Shown in pieces: positions 37,436-46,660 of a DNA stretch of 64,000 nucleotides. How positions within the stretch are numbered: position 1 is the stretch's first letter; every line of letters starts with the position of its first letter. The translations under genes and the position numbers were made by a program. The stretch is from Halomonas sp. TA22 (lineage in GTDB: Bacteria > Pseudomonadota > Gammaproteobacteria > Pseudomonadales > Halomonadaceae). Location of the stretch: the NCBI RefSeq assembly GCF_013009075.1, contig NZ_CP053108.1:372001-436000 (forward strand). The letters run 5' to 3'. The notes beneath the pieces are model-generated. The model did no database searches and was not told the DNA's origin. It saw only the letters and a list, made by a program, of their open reading frames with translations.

Positions 37436-39586
37436 TCAAGCCGGCATGTTGTTGGCCTTGTCGTCACGCGCCCATACGCGATGCTGGCCCATGGCCTCGA
37501 CCATGGGAGTGAAAATATCCCCCACGGTAGCGCCCAGCACGATTCCCTCCTCCTGGGTGGGAACGCCGGCGGCGTCCAGCAGGGTGCTTCCTTCGGCAAG
37601 CGCGACGATTACCTTGAGATGCTTGTAGGCCTCCTGCACGTAGTAGCGCCCCTGGCCGGACTGGGCGAGCGCCTTCACGCTCGCCTCACCCCCCGCAACG
37701 ATCACCGCATCCACGGTCACCGAGGGCTGGCCGTTGAGCATCGCGTCGGGAGTGACCGGTCGCCCATCCTTGGCCTTGACCGGTGCCATGGTGGGCGCGA
37801 TCACCATGCCCTGAGCGCCTTCGGTCTCGAGCTTGGCCTTGGTTGCCTCGACCTCGTCGGCATCGACGCCATCGGCGATCAGGATCGCCACCTTGCGATA
37901 CTTGATGTTACCCGGCAACCGTGCCATCAGGCTCAGGGCGGTAGACTCCTGCTGCGAGCTGTGGCCCAGCTCCTCGGGGGATGCGGGCTTCGATGTCGGC
38001 GCCTCGATGCCGTGATTCTCGCCGACCCGTCGCGCCAGTTCGAGATCGATGTTGGGCAGGATCTCCTTGATCACCCGCTCGCGGATCCAAGGCCGCTTTA
38101 CCTTGGAGAGCTCGAAGGTGTAGGCGGCGATGATGTGCTCCTTCTCCACCTCCGTCTGGCTGTTCCAGAACAGCGTGGCCTGGGAATAGTGATCGCCGAA
38201 CGATGGGCTGCGTGCACGCACCTTGTGCGCATCGATACGTTCGTAGTGAGATTCGAAGCCGCCATTCTCCGGCGCCGCCGGCGTCTCGCTCGGCCAGCCG
38301 CCATCGATCGAGTTGGGCTCGTAGGAGGCCTGGCCCTTGTTGATGGTCTGGCGATGCATGGAATCGCGCTGGTTGTTGTGGAACGGGCAGACCGGCTGAT
38401 TGATCGGGATTTCGTGAAAGTTCGGTCCGCCCAGGCGCAGCATCTGGGTATCAAGATAGGAGAACAGCCGGCCCTGTAACAACGGGTCATTGGAGAAGTC
38501 TATCCCCGGTACGACATGGGCCGGATTGAAGGCGACCTGCTCGGTTTCGGCAAAGAAATTGTCCGGGTTGCGATTGAGCACCATCTTGCCGATCGGCGTG
38601 ACCGGCACCTGCTCTTCAGGAATGATCTTGGTGGGATCGAGAATGTCGAAGTCGAATGCCTGCTCATCCTCCTCCTCGATCACCTGAATGCCGAACTCGT
38701 ACTCGAGAAAATCGCCGTTCTCGATGTCCTCCCACATATTGCGGCGATTGAAGTCGGGATCGCGTCCCCACAGCTTCTGCGCCTCGTCCCAGATCAGCGA
38801 TGCCGTGCCGGCCAACGGCTTCCAGTGGAACTTGACGAAACGCGACTTGCCCTGCTTGTCGATCAGCCGGAACGTGTGGACACCGAAGCCCTCCATGTTG
38901 CGATAGTGACGAGGGAAGGCACGGTCCGACATAGTCCAGAGCACCATGTGGGTCGATTCTGGCATCAGTGAGACGAAATCCCAGAAGGTGTCATGGGCCG
39001 ACTGTCCCTGGGGGATCTCGTTGTGCGGTTCGGGCTTCACCGCATGCACGAAGTCGGGAAACTTGATCGCATCCTGGATGAAGAACACCGGCATGTTATT
39101 GGCGACAAGATCCCAGTTGCCCTCGTCGGTGTAGAACTTGGTGGCGAAGCCGCGCACGTCGCGCACGGTATCGTTGGAGCCACGCGCGCCCTGCACGGTG
39201 GAGAAGCGCACGAATACCGGCGTCTTCTTGCCCGGGTCCTGAAACAGCCCCGCCTTGGAGTATTGCATAGCGTTCTCGTAGGGCTGGAAATAGCCATGCG
39301 CCGCGGAGCCCCGGGCATGCACGATACGCTCGGGAATACGCTCGTTGTCGAAGTGGTTGAGCTTCTCGCGAAAGGCGAAGTCCTCGAGCAGCGTGGGGCC
39401 CCGCTCTCCCGCTTTCAACGAGTTGTGGTTATCCGAGATCCGAGTGCCGTGATTGGTGCGCAGGTCATGCCCCTCGGCATCGCTGCGGTACTTTTCGAGA
39501 TTTCTGGATTTGCTCTGTTCGTCAGTCTTGAAGTCCGTATCGTGCGGCCCGCTGCTGTTGGGGCTGGTATGGGGATTGTTCGCCAT
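37436..39586 (-). CDS. katE: Large-subunit catalase HPII
   Basis: Breaks down hydrogen peroxide. The 716-residue monomer is the clade II type: catalytic His90 ([14 protein letters not shown]), distal Asn164 ([16 protein letters not shown]), and haem-binding Tyr377 ([14 protein letters not shown]). Residues from about 560 form the extra class I glutamine amidotransferase-like (DJ-1/PfpI-like) domain typical of KatE. Cytosolic; often RpoS-dependent in relatives, though no promoter was identified here. It has its own terminator and stands as a single gene. Confidence 0.96.
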   Translation of the reverse strand: MANNPHTSPNSSGPHDTDFKTDEQSKSRNLEKYRSDAEGHDLRTNHGTRISDNHNSLKAGERGPTLLEDFAFREKLNHFDNERIPERIVHARGSAAHGYFQPYENAMQYSKAGLFQDPGKKTPVFVRFSTVQGARGSNDTVRDVRGFATKFYTDEGNWDLVANNMPVFFIQDAIKFPDFVHAVKPEPHNEIPQGQSAHDTFWDFVSLMPESTHMVLWTMSDRAFPRHYRNMEGFGVHTFRLIDKQGKSRFVKFHWKPLAGTASLIWDEAQKLWGRDPDFNRRNMWEDIENGDFLEYEFGIQVIEEEDEQAFDFDILDPTKIIPEEQVPVTPIGKMVLNRNPDNFFAETEQVAFNPAHVVPGIDFSNDPLLQGRLFSYLDTQMLRLGGPNFHEIPINQPVCPFHNNQRDSMHRQTINKGQASYEPNSIDGGWPSETPAAPENGGFESHYERIDAHKVRARSPSFGDHYSQATLFWNSQTEVEKEHIIAAYTFELSKVKRPWIRERVIKEILPNIDLELARRVGENHGIEAPTSKPASPEELGHSSQQESTALSLMARLPGNIKYRKVAILIADGVDADEVEATKAKLETEGAQGMVIAPTMAPVKAKDGRPVTPDAMLNGQPSVTVDAVIVAGGEASVKALAQSGQGRYYVQEAYKHLKVIVALAEGSTLLDAAGVPTQEEGIVLGATVGDIFTPMVEAMGQHRVWARDDKANNMPA

Positions 39587-39704
39587 GCTCGCACACTCCT
39601 TTTTTACAGTCGTACATCCTTTTATAAGCCTAATGAAAGGTAGTTAACCGAACAGCAAGTGCACAAATTAATATAGGTTAATCGATCTGATAGGCATCGA
39701 TTAT

Positions 39705-39732
39705 AAAAAAACGCCCGGGCGATGCCCGGGCG
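39705..39732 (-). terminator. Rho-independent terminator of the GlsB-like gene
   Basis: Stem cgcccgggc/gcccgggcg around gat; on the reverse strand it is followed by seven Ts. Confidence 0.87.
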
Positions 39733-39754
39733 TTCATAAACAGGATATCTACCG

Positions 39755-39997
39755 TCAGGTCGACCTTACCTTGGAGATGATCCACAATAGCACTATCGCG
39801 CCTACCGTGGCGGTCACCAGCGAGCCGACCATACCCCCAGCCTGCAACCCCAGCAGACGGAACATGAAGCCGCCAAGCACCGCCCCGACGATACCCACAC
39901 CGATATTGCCAATGACACCAAAGCCCCCGCCACGCATGATGTTTCCGGCAATCCAGCCTGCCAGGCCACCGATGATCAGCCACAGAATCAAACCCAT
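39755..39997 (-). CDS. GlsB/YeaQ/YmgE family small membrane stress protein
   Basis: 80 residues, three membrane segments: LILWLIIGGLAGWIAG (3-18), IGNIGVGIVGAVLGGFMF (29-46) and MVGSLVTATVGAIVLLWII (56-74). The GGLAGWIAG and GxxGNIxVGIxGAxLGG motifs are the hallmark of transglycosylase-associated (GlsB/YeaQ) proteins, often induced by general stress. Good SD (gaggagaaacgc) on the reverse strand. Single gene with its own terminator. Function in the family is not settled. Confidence 0.9.
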   Translation of the reverse strand: MGLILWLIIGGLAGWIAGNIMRGGGFGVIGNIGVGIVGAVLGGFMFRLLGLQAGGMVGSLVTATVGAIVLLWIISKVRST

Positions 39998-40045
39998 TGC
40001 GTTTCTCCTCTTCCTGATGAAAGGTCCACCAGCATGCGCCGCATG

Positions 40046-40594
40046 CTAGAAGGATGAACCCGGTTCCTGTAAAAACTCACGCTCTTCCGCGGTAGTGTCA
40101 CGTCCCAGTATGCCATTACGATGGGGATAACGCCCAAAACGCGCAATGATCTCTCGATGCCGCTGCTCGTAATGCAGGTTCTCCTCCAGGCCGGGCTGGT
40201 CGAATAGTCTCAGCGCCTCGTCATGAATCAATAACGATTCACTATGCATGTAGGGCATGTAGAGAAACGGCTTCTGAACGATCGATAGATGACGATCGAC
40301 CTGGTGGGCAACCGCTTCCTGGGAGAGTGCCAGTGCCTGGGCGTCCTGGGCGAAGGCGGCGGGAGTGTCGCGATAGGCATTGCGCGAGAACTGGTCGAGC
40401 ACCAGGATCTCGGCCAAGCGGCCCCGAGCCGAAAGGCGCCAGCGCCAGAGCTCGCCGCGTGCGGCGGCCACCAGCAGCTCACCGAAACGCGAGCGAATTT
40501 CCCGATCCAGCGCATCCTCCTTCACGAACCAGCGTCGCGGCTCGAGTTCATCGAACCAGAAGGAGAGCACCTCCTGTACCTCGGGCAATGGCAT
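40046..40594 (-). CDS. DUF924 family protein
   Basis: 182-residue helical protein of the DUF924 (TPR-like) family. Family landmarks: FWFDELEPRRWFVKEDALD at 12-31, the signature LVLDQFSRNAYRDTPAAFAQD near 66-86, and FLYMPYMHSESLLIHDEALR near 112-131. ATG at 40594 was chosen because ggaggag lies about 8 bp upstream and the family N-terminus begins there; the upstream open frame is probably not translated. No function is established. Confidence 0.88.
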   Translation of the reverse strand: MPLPEVQEVLSFWFDELEPRRWFVKEDALDREIRSRFGELLVAAARGELWRWRLSARGRLAEILVLDQFSRNAYRDTPAAFAQDAQALALSQEAVAHQVDRHLSIVQKPFLYMPYMHSESLLIHDEALRLFDQPGLEENLHYEQRHREIIARFGRYPHRNGILGRDTTAEEREFLQEPGSSF

Positions 40595-40691
40595 TGCAAC
40601 TCCTCCAGAGACATGCCCCTGCGTGACGATACAGTCACCAGAAGATATTGATATCATGAGGGTAGTCGAAAATCGCACATAAGGAACAAGC

Positions 40692-40898
40692 ATGATCGAG
40701 ATACTCGCTATGGTTAGCTTCATCGCCCACCTGGTGGGGCTCGTCGTCTGCCTGATAGGGCTGACCACGGCCCGCAACCCGGAGCGCCGCAAGCTGGGCT
40801 ACTCCCTGGCGGTGCTGGGCTTCCTGATTGCTGCCCTGCCCATGCTGCTGCAGATGTTCGGCGTGATCACTCCCACCCCCGCCTCTCCCCCCAGATAA
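40692..40898 (+). CDS. Small two-helix membrane protein
   Basis: 68 residues. Two hydrophobic helices at about 5-27 (LAMVSFIAHLVGLVVCLIGL) and 36-55 (LGYSLAVLGFLIAALPMLLQ) flank a basic turn (RNPERRK), giving an in-in hairpin. A proline-rich tail follows. The SD is aaggaa about 7 bp upstream. It diverges from the DUF924 gene with 97 bp between starts. I do not recognise the family. Confidence 0.65.
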   Translation: MIEILAMVSFIAHLVGLVVCLIGLTTARNPERRKLGYSLAVLGFLIAALPMLLQMFGVITPTPASPPR

Positions 40899-41179
40899 GC
40901 CAGACATCTCTTGTGGCACCCGGTTGCGGCGCCGGCTTGTCAGCGGCACTTATCCCCCATGCGTCAGCCATTGCGCGCGAACGCCCAACCTGCCCGAAGG
41001 CGGCGGGGAGCGCGTCTCGACCAGCCCCAGAGGCTGGCGAAGCGCAGTTGGATGCTCTGACTAGGCTGCGAGGCCAATAGAAGTGACGGTCTGAAATGTC
41101 CCTATCGGTGGGATATCGGTCGTTGCGGACATAACCCCCCCGGTGGAGACTGGCATCTCGCTCGTCGTGAGAGATCGCC

Positions 41180-42196
41180 ATGTCCCGCACCATCGCCATC
41201 CTCGTCTACCCCGATTGCCAGTTGCTCGATGTGAGTGGACCATGGCAGGTGTTCGCCTCGGCCAACGATCTAAGCGGCCGTGAACTCTATCGTCTGCACT
41301 TGACTGCCGATACGCCGGGCAGCGTGGCGACCAACGGCGGGCTCCCCTTGCTGGCCGACACCGGCTGGCGAGACATCTCCACCCTTGGCCCGCTGGATAC
41401 ACTGATCGTCGCGGGTGGATGTGGTGTCACGGTGCAGCGTCAGCGCCTTGAGCTTCTAGCGGCACTGCGCGACCAAGCGCGGCGGGTTCAGCGGTTGGGA
41501 TCGATCTGTACCGGCGCCTTCCTGCTCGCCGAATCGGGCCTGCTGGATGGGTACCAGGCCACGACGCACTGGCGACACTGCAGCCAGCTGGCCAACGAAT
41601 ATCCCAAGATTCGGGTCGTGCCCGACGCCCTGTATATCGAGTCCGGGGGGCGCTTCACCAGTGCCGGGGTCACCGCCGGCATCGATCTCGCCCTCTCCCT
41701 GCTCGAGGCCGATCATGGCAGCGCTCTGGCCGGCCAGGTCGCCCGCGAGCTGGTGCTGTTCCTGCGCCGCCCCGGAGGGCAGTCGCAGTTCAGTGAAGTG
41801 CTGGCCACCCAGCACCGTGCCAGCGGTGCGCTGCGCCAGTTGCTCGATCGCCTCCACGCCGACCCCAGCGCTCCCCACCGCCTGGAAGAGCTGGCCGACT
41901 CGATCGGGGTCACATCGCGCCACCTGTCCCGCCTGTTCCGTCAGCAGCTCGCCACCACACCCGGCGCCTACCTGACCCGCCTGCGCCTGGAGCAGGCCCG
42001 CCAGGCATTGGTGGCAAGCGAACGTCCACCGCCGCTGGAGCGTCTCGCCCGCCAATGGCGGCTAGGGAATGCAGAGCAGTTGCGTCGACTGTTCCAGCGC
42101 CACTATGGCGTTTCTCCCACGCTCTATTACCAGCGCTTCGGCCCAAGAGGCCAGAGCACCACAACGTCAACTCCCTCTGTTTCACACGATGGATGA
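41180..42196 (+). CDS. GlxA-type AraC-family regulator with DJ-1-like sensor domain
   Basis: 338 residues. N-terminal DJ-1/PfpI-like domain (about 4-170): TIAILVYPDCQLLDVSGPWQVF opens it, and a nucleophile-elbow Cys sits at 110 in GSICTGAFLLAESGLL. The C-terminal AraC helix-turn-helix pair is at about 225-325 (LADSIGVTSRHLSRLFRQQL). GlxA-type regulators control choline, carnitine or arginine catabolism or antioxidant genes in Pseudomonas; no such genes adjoin. It is followed after 19 bp by an MFS gene it may control. Confidence 0.88.
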   Translation: MSRTIAILVYPDCQLLDVSGPWQVFASANDLSGRELYRLHLTADTPGSVATNGGLPLLADTGWRDISTLGPLDTLIVAGGCGVTVQRQRLELLAALRDQARRVQRLGSICTGAFLLAESGLLDGYQATTHWRHCSQLANEYPKIRVVPDALYIESGGRFTSAGVTAGIDLALSLLEADHGSALAGQVARELVLFLRRPGGQSQFSEVLATQHRASGALRQLLDRLHADPSAPHRLEELADSIGVTSRHLSRLFRQQLATTPGAYLTRLRLEQARQALVASERPPPLERLARQWRLGNAEQLRRLFQRHYGVSPTLYYQRFGPRGQSTTTSTPSVSHDG

Positions 42197-42215
42197 ACGC
42201 GCCCAGGAGACCGCC

Positions 42216-43394
42216 ATGCCCTTCAACGTCATGCTGCTCTCGCTATGCCAGGCCCTGCTGGTCAGCGGCAATATCCTGCTGATCGCGATCTCGCCGCTGA
42301 TCGGTGCACGCCTCGCTCCCGACCCGATCTGGTCCACCGCGCCGGTCGCCACCCAGTGGCTGGGATTGATGTGCGCCACCATCCCCGCTTCGCTGATCAT
42401 GGCGCGCCTGGGGCGCAAGCGCGGTTTCCTGCTGGGCAATCTGCTCGGGCTCGCTGGTGTGCTGGTGGCCGCCCAGGCCCTGGTAGTCGAGGCCTTCTCG
42501 CTCTTCATGCTGGGCACCTGGCTGATCGGCATCGGCATCGGTTTCGGCCAGCTCTACCGCTTCGCCGCCGTGGAGGCAGCCCCACTGGCGCTGCGTGACC
42601 GCGCCATCGGTCTGGTGATGGGGGGCGGCGTGCTGGCGGCCTTCTTCGGCCCGTGGCTGGCCCGTATCAGTCGCGAAGCGGCGGGTACCCCCTTTCTCGG
42701 CAGCTTCCTCGGCCTGGGGGCGCTCTACCTGTTGGCCCTGCTGATACTGCTGGCGACTCGGCTGCCGTCACCGGAGAAGACCCATGGCGAAGGCCAGCCA
42801 CGGCCGCTTGGCGAGATCGTGCGTCAGCCGGTGTTCGTGGTAGCGGTACTCTCGGCGCTGATCGGCTACGGTGTGATGAACCTGGCGATGATCGCCACCC
42901 CACTGGCGATGGCCGGTGCCGGCCACCACTTCGACCATGTCGCCACCACGATCCAGTGGCACGTACTGGCGATGTTCCTGCCCTCGTTCGTGACCGGGCA
43001 CCTCACCGCACGCTTCGGCGCACCGCGCATGATCGCCGCCGGCTGCGTGCTGCTGGCGGCGAGCGGTCTGGCCGCCCAGCTCGAGGCCGGAGTGGCGGGC
43101 TTTCACTTCGCCCTGATCCTGCTCGGGCTGGGCTGGAACTTCACCTTCCTGCCGGCCACCGGGTTGCTCACCGAGGCGTATCGGCCGGCAGAGAAGGCCC
43201 GCACCCAGGCCGCCAACGAATTCCTGGTGTTTTCCACCGTGGCCATCACCGCGCTGTTGGCCGGTCCACTGGTCAGCCAGCTCGGCTGGGCGCTGCTCAA
43301 TGCCCTGCTGGTGCCGCTGTCGCTGATTCCCATCGCGCTACTCGGCTGGCAGCGCCTTGCCAGACGCCGCCAAGACCCGCACATTAGTGGCTGA
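42216..43394 (+). CDS. MFS transporter
   Basis: 392-residue major facilitator with 12 hydrophobic segments; the loop 2-3 motif is MARLGRKRGF. A cytoplasmic central loop lies near residues 195-215 (LPSPEKTHGEGQPRPLGEIV). ATG at 42216 follows caggagaccgcc; an earlier ATG at 42189 is possible but has no SD. It probably forms a unit with the GlxA-type regulator gene just upstream. Substrate unknown. Confidence 0.85.
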   Translation: MPFNVMLLSLCQALLVSGNILLIAISPLIGARLAPDPIWSTAPVATQWLGLMCATIPASLIMARLGRKRGFLLGNLLGLAGVLVAAQALVVEAFSLFMLGTWLIGIGIGFGQLYRFAAVEAAPLALRDRAIGLVMGGGVLAAFFGPWLARISREAAGTPFLGSFLGLGALYLLALLILLATRLPSPEKTHGEGQPRPLGEIVRQPVFVVAVLSALIGYGVMNLAMIATPLAMAGAGHHFDHVATTIQWHVLAMFLPSFVTGHLTARFGAPRMIAAGCVLLAASGLAAQLEAGVAGFHFALILLGLGWNFTFLPATGLLTEAYRPAEKARTQAANEFLVFSTVAITALLAGPLVSQLGWALLNALLVPLSLIPIALLGWQRLARRRQDPHISG

Positions 43395-43418
43395 ATCTCA
43401 CGGACGGGGCCGTCACTC

Positions 43419-44822
43419 ATGCGTCAGCCACTGGCTCGCGAATTTACCAACCTGCTCGAGCGCGGCCGTGACCGCCAGCTACGCCTGGCGGTCACCGGCC
43501 TGTCGCGCGCCGGTAAGACGGCCTTTCTCACCTCGCTGGTTCACCAGCTGCGTCATGCCGGCCTGGAGGCGCGCCTCGACCTGCTGCCAGCCGCTCGCGA
43601 AGGGCGCCTGCTCGGCGCCCAGCGTATCAGTCAGCAGGACCTCGACGTGCCGCGCTTCCCCTACGATCAGGCCATGACTGCCCTGGACGATACACCGCCA
43701 CGCTGGCCCGAACCCACCCGCGGGATCAGCGAGTTGCGTCTGAAGATCCGCTATCGCCCCGCTCGGGGGGGGCTGCTGAAACGCGATGTCGCCCACCTCA
43801 CCCTTGATCTGTTCGACTACCCCGGCGAGTGGTTGCTCGATCTTCCCCTGATGGCGCACGACTTCCTGAGCTGGAGCGAAACGCAGACCCGGGAGCTTGC
43901 AGGGCCCCGACACAGCGAGCGCCAGGCGCTGTTTCGCGACTGGCTGGCGGCCGTCGACGGTCTCGATCCCGCCGCGCAGGCCGACGAAGCACAGCTTGCC
44001 GCCATTGCCGAGCACTACGCCAGGGGGCTGCGCAGCGCTCGCGAAGCGGGCTTCGCCAATCTCCAGCCAGGGCGCTTCCTGTTGCCCGGCGATCTCGACG
44101 GCGCCCCGGTGCTGCAGTTCTTCCCCCTGCCGGGCATCACCAGCGACGATCGCAAGCACCTCGAGAAACTGCCCGAGCAGAGCCTCTACCGCACCCTGGT
44201 CAAGCGCTTCACCCATTATCAGCAGCATATCGTCAAGCCCTTCTACCGCGACCATTTCCGGCGCTTCGATCGTCAGATCGTGCTGGTCGACGTACTTGGC
44301 GCGCTGAATGCCGGGCCCGAGCGCTTCGAGGATCTCTCCCGGGCCCTGGGTACGCTGATGCAGAGCTTCAACTACGGCAAGCGCAGCCTGCTGACTCGGC
44401 TGTTCGCCCCGCGCATCGACCGGCTGGCGATTGCCGCCACCAAGGCCGACCACGTCACTCCCGAACAGCACCCTAACCTGGTTGGTCTGCTCGAGGCGCT
44501 GCTCGCCGAGCCGTTGACCGAGCTGCGTTTCGCCGATGTGCCGGTACGCGCCCTGTCGCTTGCCTCGATACGCTCCACCCGCGCCCAACAGGTCGAGCAT
44601 CAGGGCAAGCGCACGGCGGCCCTGCGCGGCACCCTGCTGGATGAGAGCGAGGTGTTGATATTCCCTGGAGAAGTGCCGGCGACGCTGCCCGACGCCGACT
44701 TCTGGCACCGCCAGGGGTTCGACTTCCGGCCCTTCCGCCCCATGCCGCGAGGCACCGCGGCACTGCCGCATATCCGCATGGACGCGGCCCTGGAGTGGCT
44801 GATCGGAGACAAGCTGCAATGA
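43419..44822 (+). CDS. ycjX: YcjX-like P-loop GTPase (DUF463)
   Basis: 467 residues. An N-terminal P-loop, GLSRAGKT at 27-34, then LDLFDYPGEWLLDLPLM in the Walker B region, define the YcjX/DUF463 family of stress-related GTP-binding proteins. Overlap with the next gene by ATGA matches the conserved ycjX-ycjF pair, which in E. coli belongs to or neighbours the phage-shock regulon. No psp genes are in the window. Biochemical role is undefined. Confidence 0.9.
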   Translation: MRQPLAREFTNLLERGRDRQLRLAVTGLSRAGKTAFLTSLVHQLRHAGLEARLDLLPAAREGRLLGAQRISQQDLDVPRFPYDQAMTALDDTPPRWPEPTRGISELRLKIRYRPARGGLLKRDVAHLTLDLFDYPGEWLLDLPLMAHDFLSWSETQTRELAGPRHSERQALFRDWLAAVDGLDPAAQADEAQLAAIAEHYARGLRSAREAGFANLQPGRFLLPGDLDGAPVLQFFPLPGITSDDRKHLEKLPEQSLYRTLVKRFTHYQQHIVKPFYRDHFRRFDRQIVLVDVLGALNAGPERFEDLSRALGTLMQSFNYGKRSLLTRLFAPRIDRLAIAATKADHVTPEQHPNLVGLLEALLAEPLTELRFADVPVRALSLASIRSTRAQQVEHQGKRTAALRGTLLDESEVLIFPGEVPATLPDADFWHRQGFDFRPFRPMPRGTAALPHIRMDAALEWLIGDKLQ

Positions 44823-45874
44823 ACGAGCGACGCAACGACCCGCTGCCGGGGCAACACTTCAGCCTTGACGAAAGCGGCACTATCCCCGAAAGCGAGCGGC
44901 GCGACCCGCGTCCGGGACTCGCCTTCGACACCACGGCAGCGACACACCCGCTTGAGGAGGAGGAGCGCCTCGACCACCCCGCCGAGGCGGCCGTCGTCGC
45001 CAGCCTGGCCAGGCCGCGCAAGCGCCGCTGGGGACTGCTGACCCTGCTCGCCGGCTCCCTCGGCCTGGGCGCCCTGGAGGCCGGCGGTACGCTCTATGCC
45101 GCAAGCCTCGGGGGCGACTGGCTGAGTGGCGCCTGGAGCGTGTTGATCTTGCTGGCCTTGGCTCTTGGTGCGCGGGCATTGGGCCGGGAGCTGTGGCGTC
45201 TCAAGCGGCTGCGCCGCCATGGCCGGCTACGCCAGCGCCTGGAGGGTCTTGATGAGGCGACACCCGCCAAGGCGCTCGAGCTTGCCGAGGCGCTGCGCGA
45301 TCAGCTCAAGCTGGATCGCGACCACCCCCACTGGCAAGGCTTCCTGAGCGCCCATGAATCGCATCACGATGGTCGCGAGACACGTCAGCTGCTGGCCCAT
45401 CATCTGCTCGTCCCGCGCGACCGCGAGGCGCGCCGGCTGGTATCGCGGATGTCCGGTGACACCGCGATCCTGGTCGCGATCAGCCCGTTGACGCTTGTCG
45501 ACATGGCGCTGGTGGCGTGGCGCAACCTGGCCCTGATCGACCGGTTGGCACGCCTCTACGGGCTCGAGCTCGGCTATGCCAGCCGGCTGCGGCTGTTTCG
45601 CGCCGTGCTCTATAACATGGCCTTTGCCGGCGCCAGCGAGATGGCCAGCGAAGCGAGCATGGAGCTGCTCTCGATGAACCTCGCCGGCAGGCTCTCGGCT
45701 CGCGCCGGCCAAGGCATGGGGGTCGGACTGCTGAGTGCGCGGCTGGGTCTGCGCACGCTGCGCCTAACCCGCCCGCTGCCCTTCGATGAGCGCGAGGCGC
45801 CGCGTATCAGCGACCTGCGCCGCGAGCTATGGAATCGCCTGCGCCGCCTCGAGCAGGAGGAGCCCAAGCGCTAG
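44819..45874 (+). CDS. ycjF: YcjF-like membrane protein (TIGR01620/DUF697)
   Basis: 351 residues. A charged cytoplasmic N-terminus of about 70 residues is followed by two membrane segments at about 73-94 (GLLTLLAGSLGLGALEAGGTLY) and 100-120. The DUF697 domain is in the C-terminal half (GDTAILVAISPLTLVDMALV, then LALIDRLARLYGLELGYASR). ATG overlaps the ycjX stop. Partner of YcjX in the inner membrane; function is undefined. Confidence 0.88.
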   Translation: MNERRNDPLPGQHFSLDESGTIPESERRDPRPGLAFDTTAATHPLEEEERLDHPAEAAVVASLARPRKRRWGLLTLLAGSLGLGALEAGGTLYAASLGGDWLSGAWSVLILLALALGARALGRELWRLKRLRRHGRLRQRLEGLDEATPAKALELAEALRDQLKLDRDHPHWQGFLSAHESHHDGRETRQLLAHHLLVPRDREARRLVSRMSGDTAILVAISPLTLVDMALVAWRNLALIDRLARLYGLELGYASRLRLFRAVLYNMAFAGASEMASEASMELLSMNLAGRLSARAGQGMGVGLLSARLGLRTLRLTRPLPFDEREAPRISDLRRELWNRLRRLEQEEPKR

Positions 45875-45904
45875 ATGCGCCTTCTTCTATCCATTACGTC
45901 ATTC

Positions 45905-45918
45905 TTGATTTCGATCAA
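45905..45918. promoter_or_regulatory. Anr/FNR box upstream of uspA
   Basis: TTGAT-N4-ATCAA, an exact match to the Anr/FNR consensus. A plausible -10 TACTAG is at 45937-45942, which places the box centre about 38 to 41 bases before the likely start of transcription, the class II activation position. Confidence 0.8.
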
Positions 45919-45974
45919 GGCACGGCGATAGCCTTCTACTAGGCTGAAAGTGACTACAATTATGGAGGTACGCC

Positions 45975-46415
45975 ATGTTCGATTCCGTTCTGATTGCCGT
46001 CGATGGATCTGAAAATGCCAAGAAGGCGCTGAGCGTTGCCTGCAAGCTGGTAAGAGGCGAGCAGAGCAAGCTGCATATCCTGCATATTCCGGAAGCACTG
46101 ACCCATGAGACCACCCTGGTATGGGGCATCGGCGCCGTGCCCATGGAGTCCACCCAAGAGGTACTGGAGGAGGCAGGCCGAGAGGTGATCGTACGTGCCA
46201 CTGACGCCGCCCGTGAAATGGGTGCGCAGCAGATCGAGACGCATCTGGCCCGTGGCGAGCCTGCACGCACCATCCTGCGCCAGGCCGAACTGCTCGGTGT
46301 CGACGCCATTGTGATGGGTAGCCGCGGGCTGGGCGACTTGGGCGGTTTCATCTTGGGCAGCGTCTCGCACAAGGTATCGCATAGCGCCAAGTGCACCGTG
46401 ATCACGGTACGCTGA
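45975..46415 (+). CDS. Universal stress protein, UspA family
   Basis: 146-residue single-domain UspA protein. It begins MFDSVLIAVDGSENAKKAL and ends with the ATP-binding pattern G2xG9xGS (GSRGLGDLGGFILGSVSH at about 114-131). The Shine-Dalgarno is tggaggt. Upstream is an exact Anr/FNR box, so it is likely induced when oxygen is scarce, as are several Pseudomonas usp genes. The protein probably aids survival under energy stress; the molecular role is unknown. Confidence 0.93.
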   Translation: MFDSVLIAVDGSENAKKALSVACKLVRGEQSKLHILHIPEALTHETTLVWGIGAVPMESTQEVLEEAGREVIVRATDAAREMGAQQIETHLARGEPARTILRQAELLGVDAIVMGSRGLGDLGGFILGSVSHKVSHSAKCTVITVR

Positions 46416-46429
46416 GAGGGTCCTCCAGC

Positions 46430-46650
46430 TGCGTCTCGCCAATTGGCGTTCGGCGTGGCAGTGGTAGAAAAATGAGCCTATGTGCATCAGGTCGAACTGG
46501 GGCCTGTAGTGGGGGCGGAGCTCCTCGACGCGCTCATAGAGGACCAGCACCGCTCGGGCCACGTCGCCGAAGGCCACCAGACGGGCCTGCTCCGGCTCGC
46601 CGGCCGATGCCCGGGTGCGGCGCAGCACCGTCTTGATGCGTGCCAGCAAG
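46430..46650 (-). pseudogene. Remnant of an OmpR-family response regulator
   Basis: The reverse strand reads LLARIKTVLRRTRASAGEPE, which resembles the linker after a receiver domain, then a frame that keeps FDLMH and ERQLARRSW where winged-helix effector domains have EFDLLH and REQLLRRVW. The receiver domain is absent (a stop lies just upstream), the DNA-binding core is scrambled, and the frame runs on into antisense uspA. It is at best a decayed fragment between uspA and the HAD gene. Confidence 0.4.
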
Positions 46651-46660
46651 GTCTATACAT

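Noticed and set aside
40959-41013. Segment resembling the first 55 bases of ycjX (shared atgcgtcagcca and cgcgaa, aacctgc blocks)
   Set aside because: Similarity by eye is about 75% with gaps and stops at once; the frame ends soon and no other ycjX sequence follows, so chance is not excluded. Pairwise alignment statistics would decide.
45960-46649. A 229-codon reverse frame across uspA
   Set aside because: Most is antisense to uspA. Only the part beyond the uspA end (46430-46650) shows family-like sequence, listed as a possible pseudogene.
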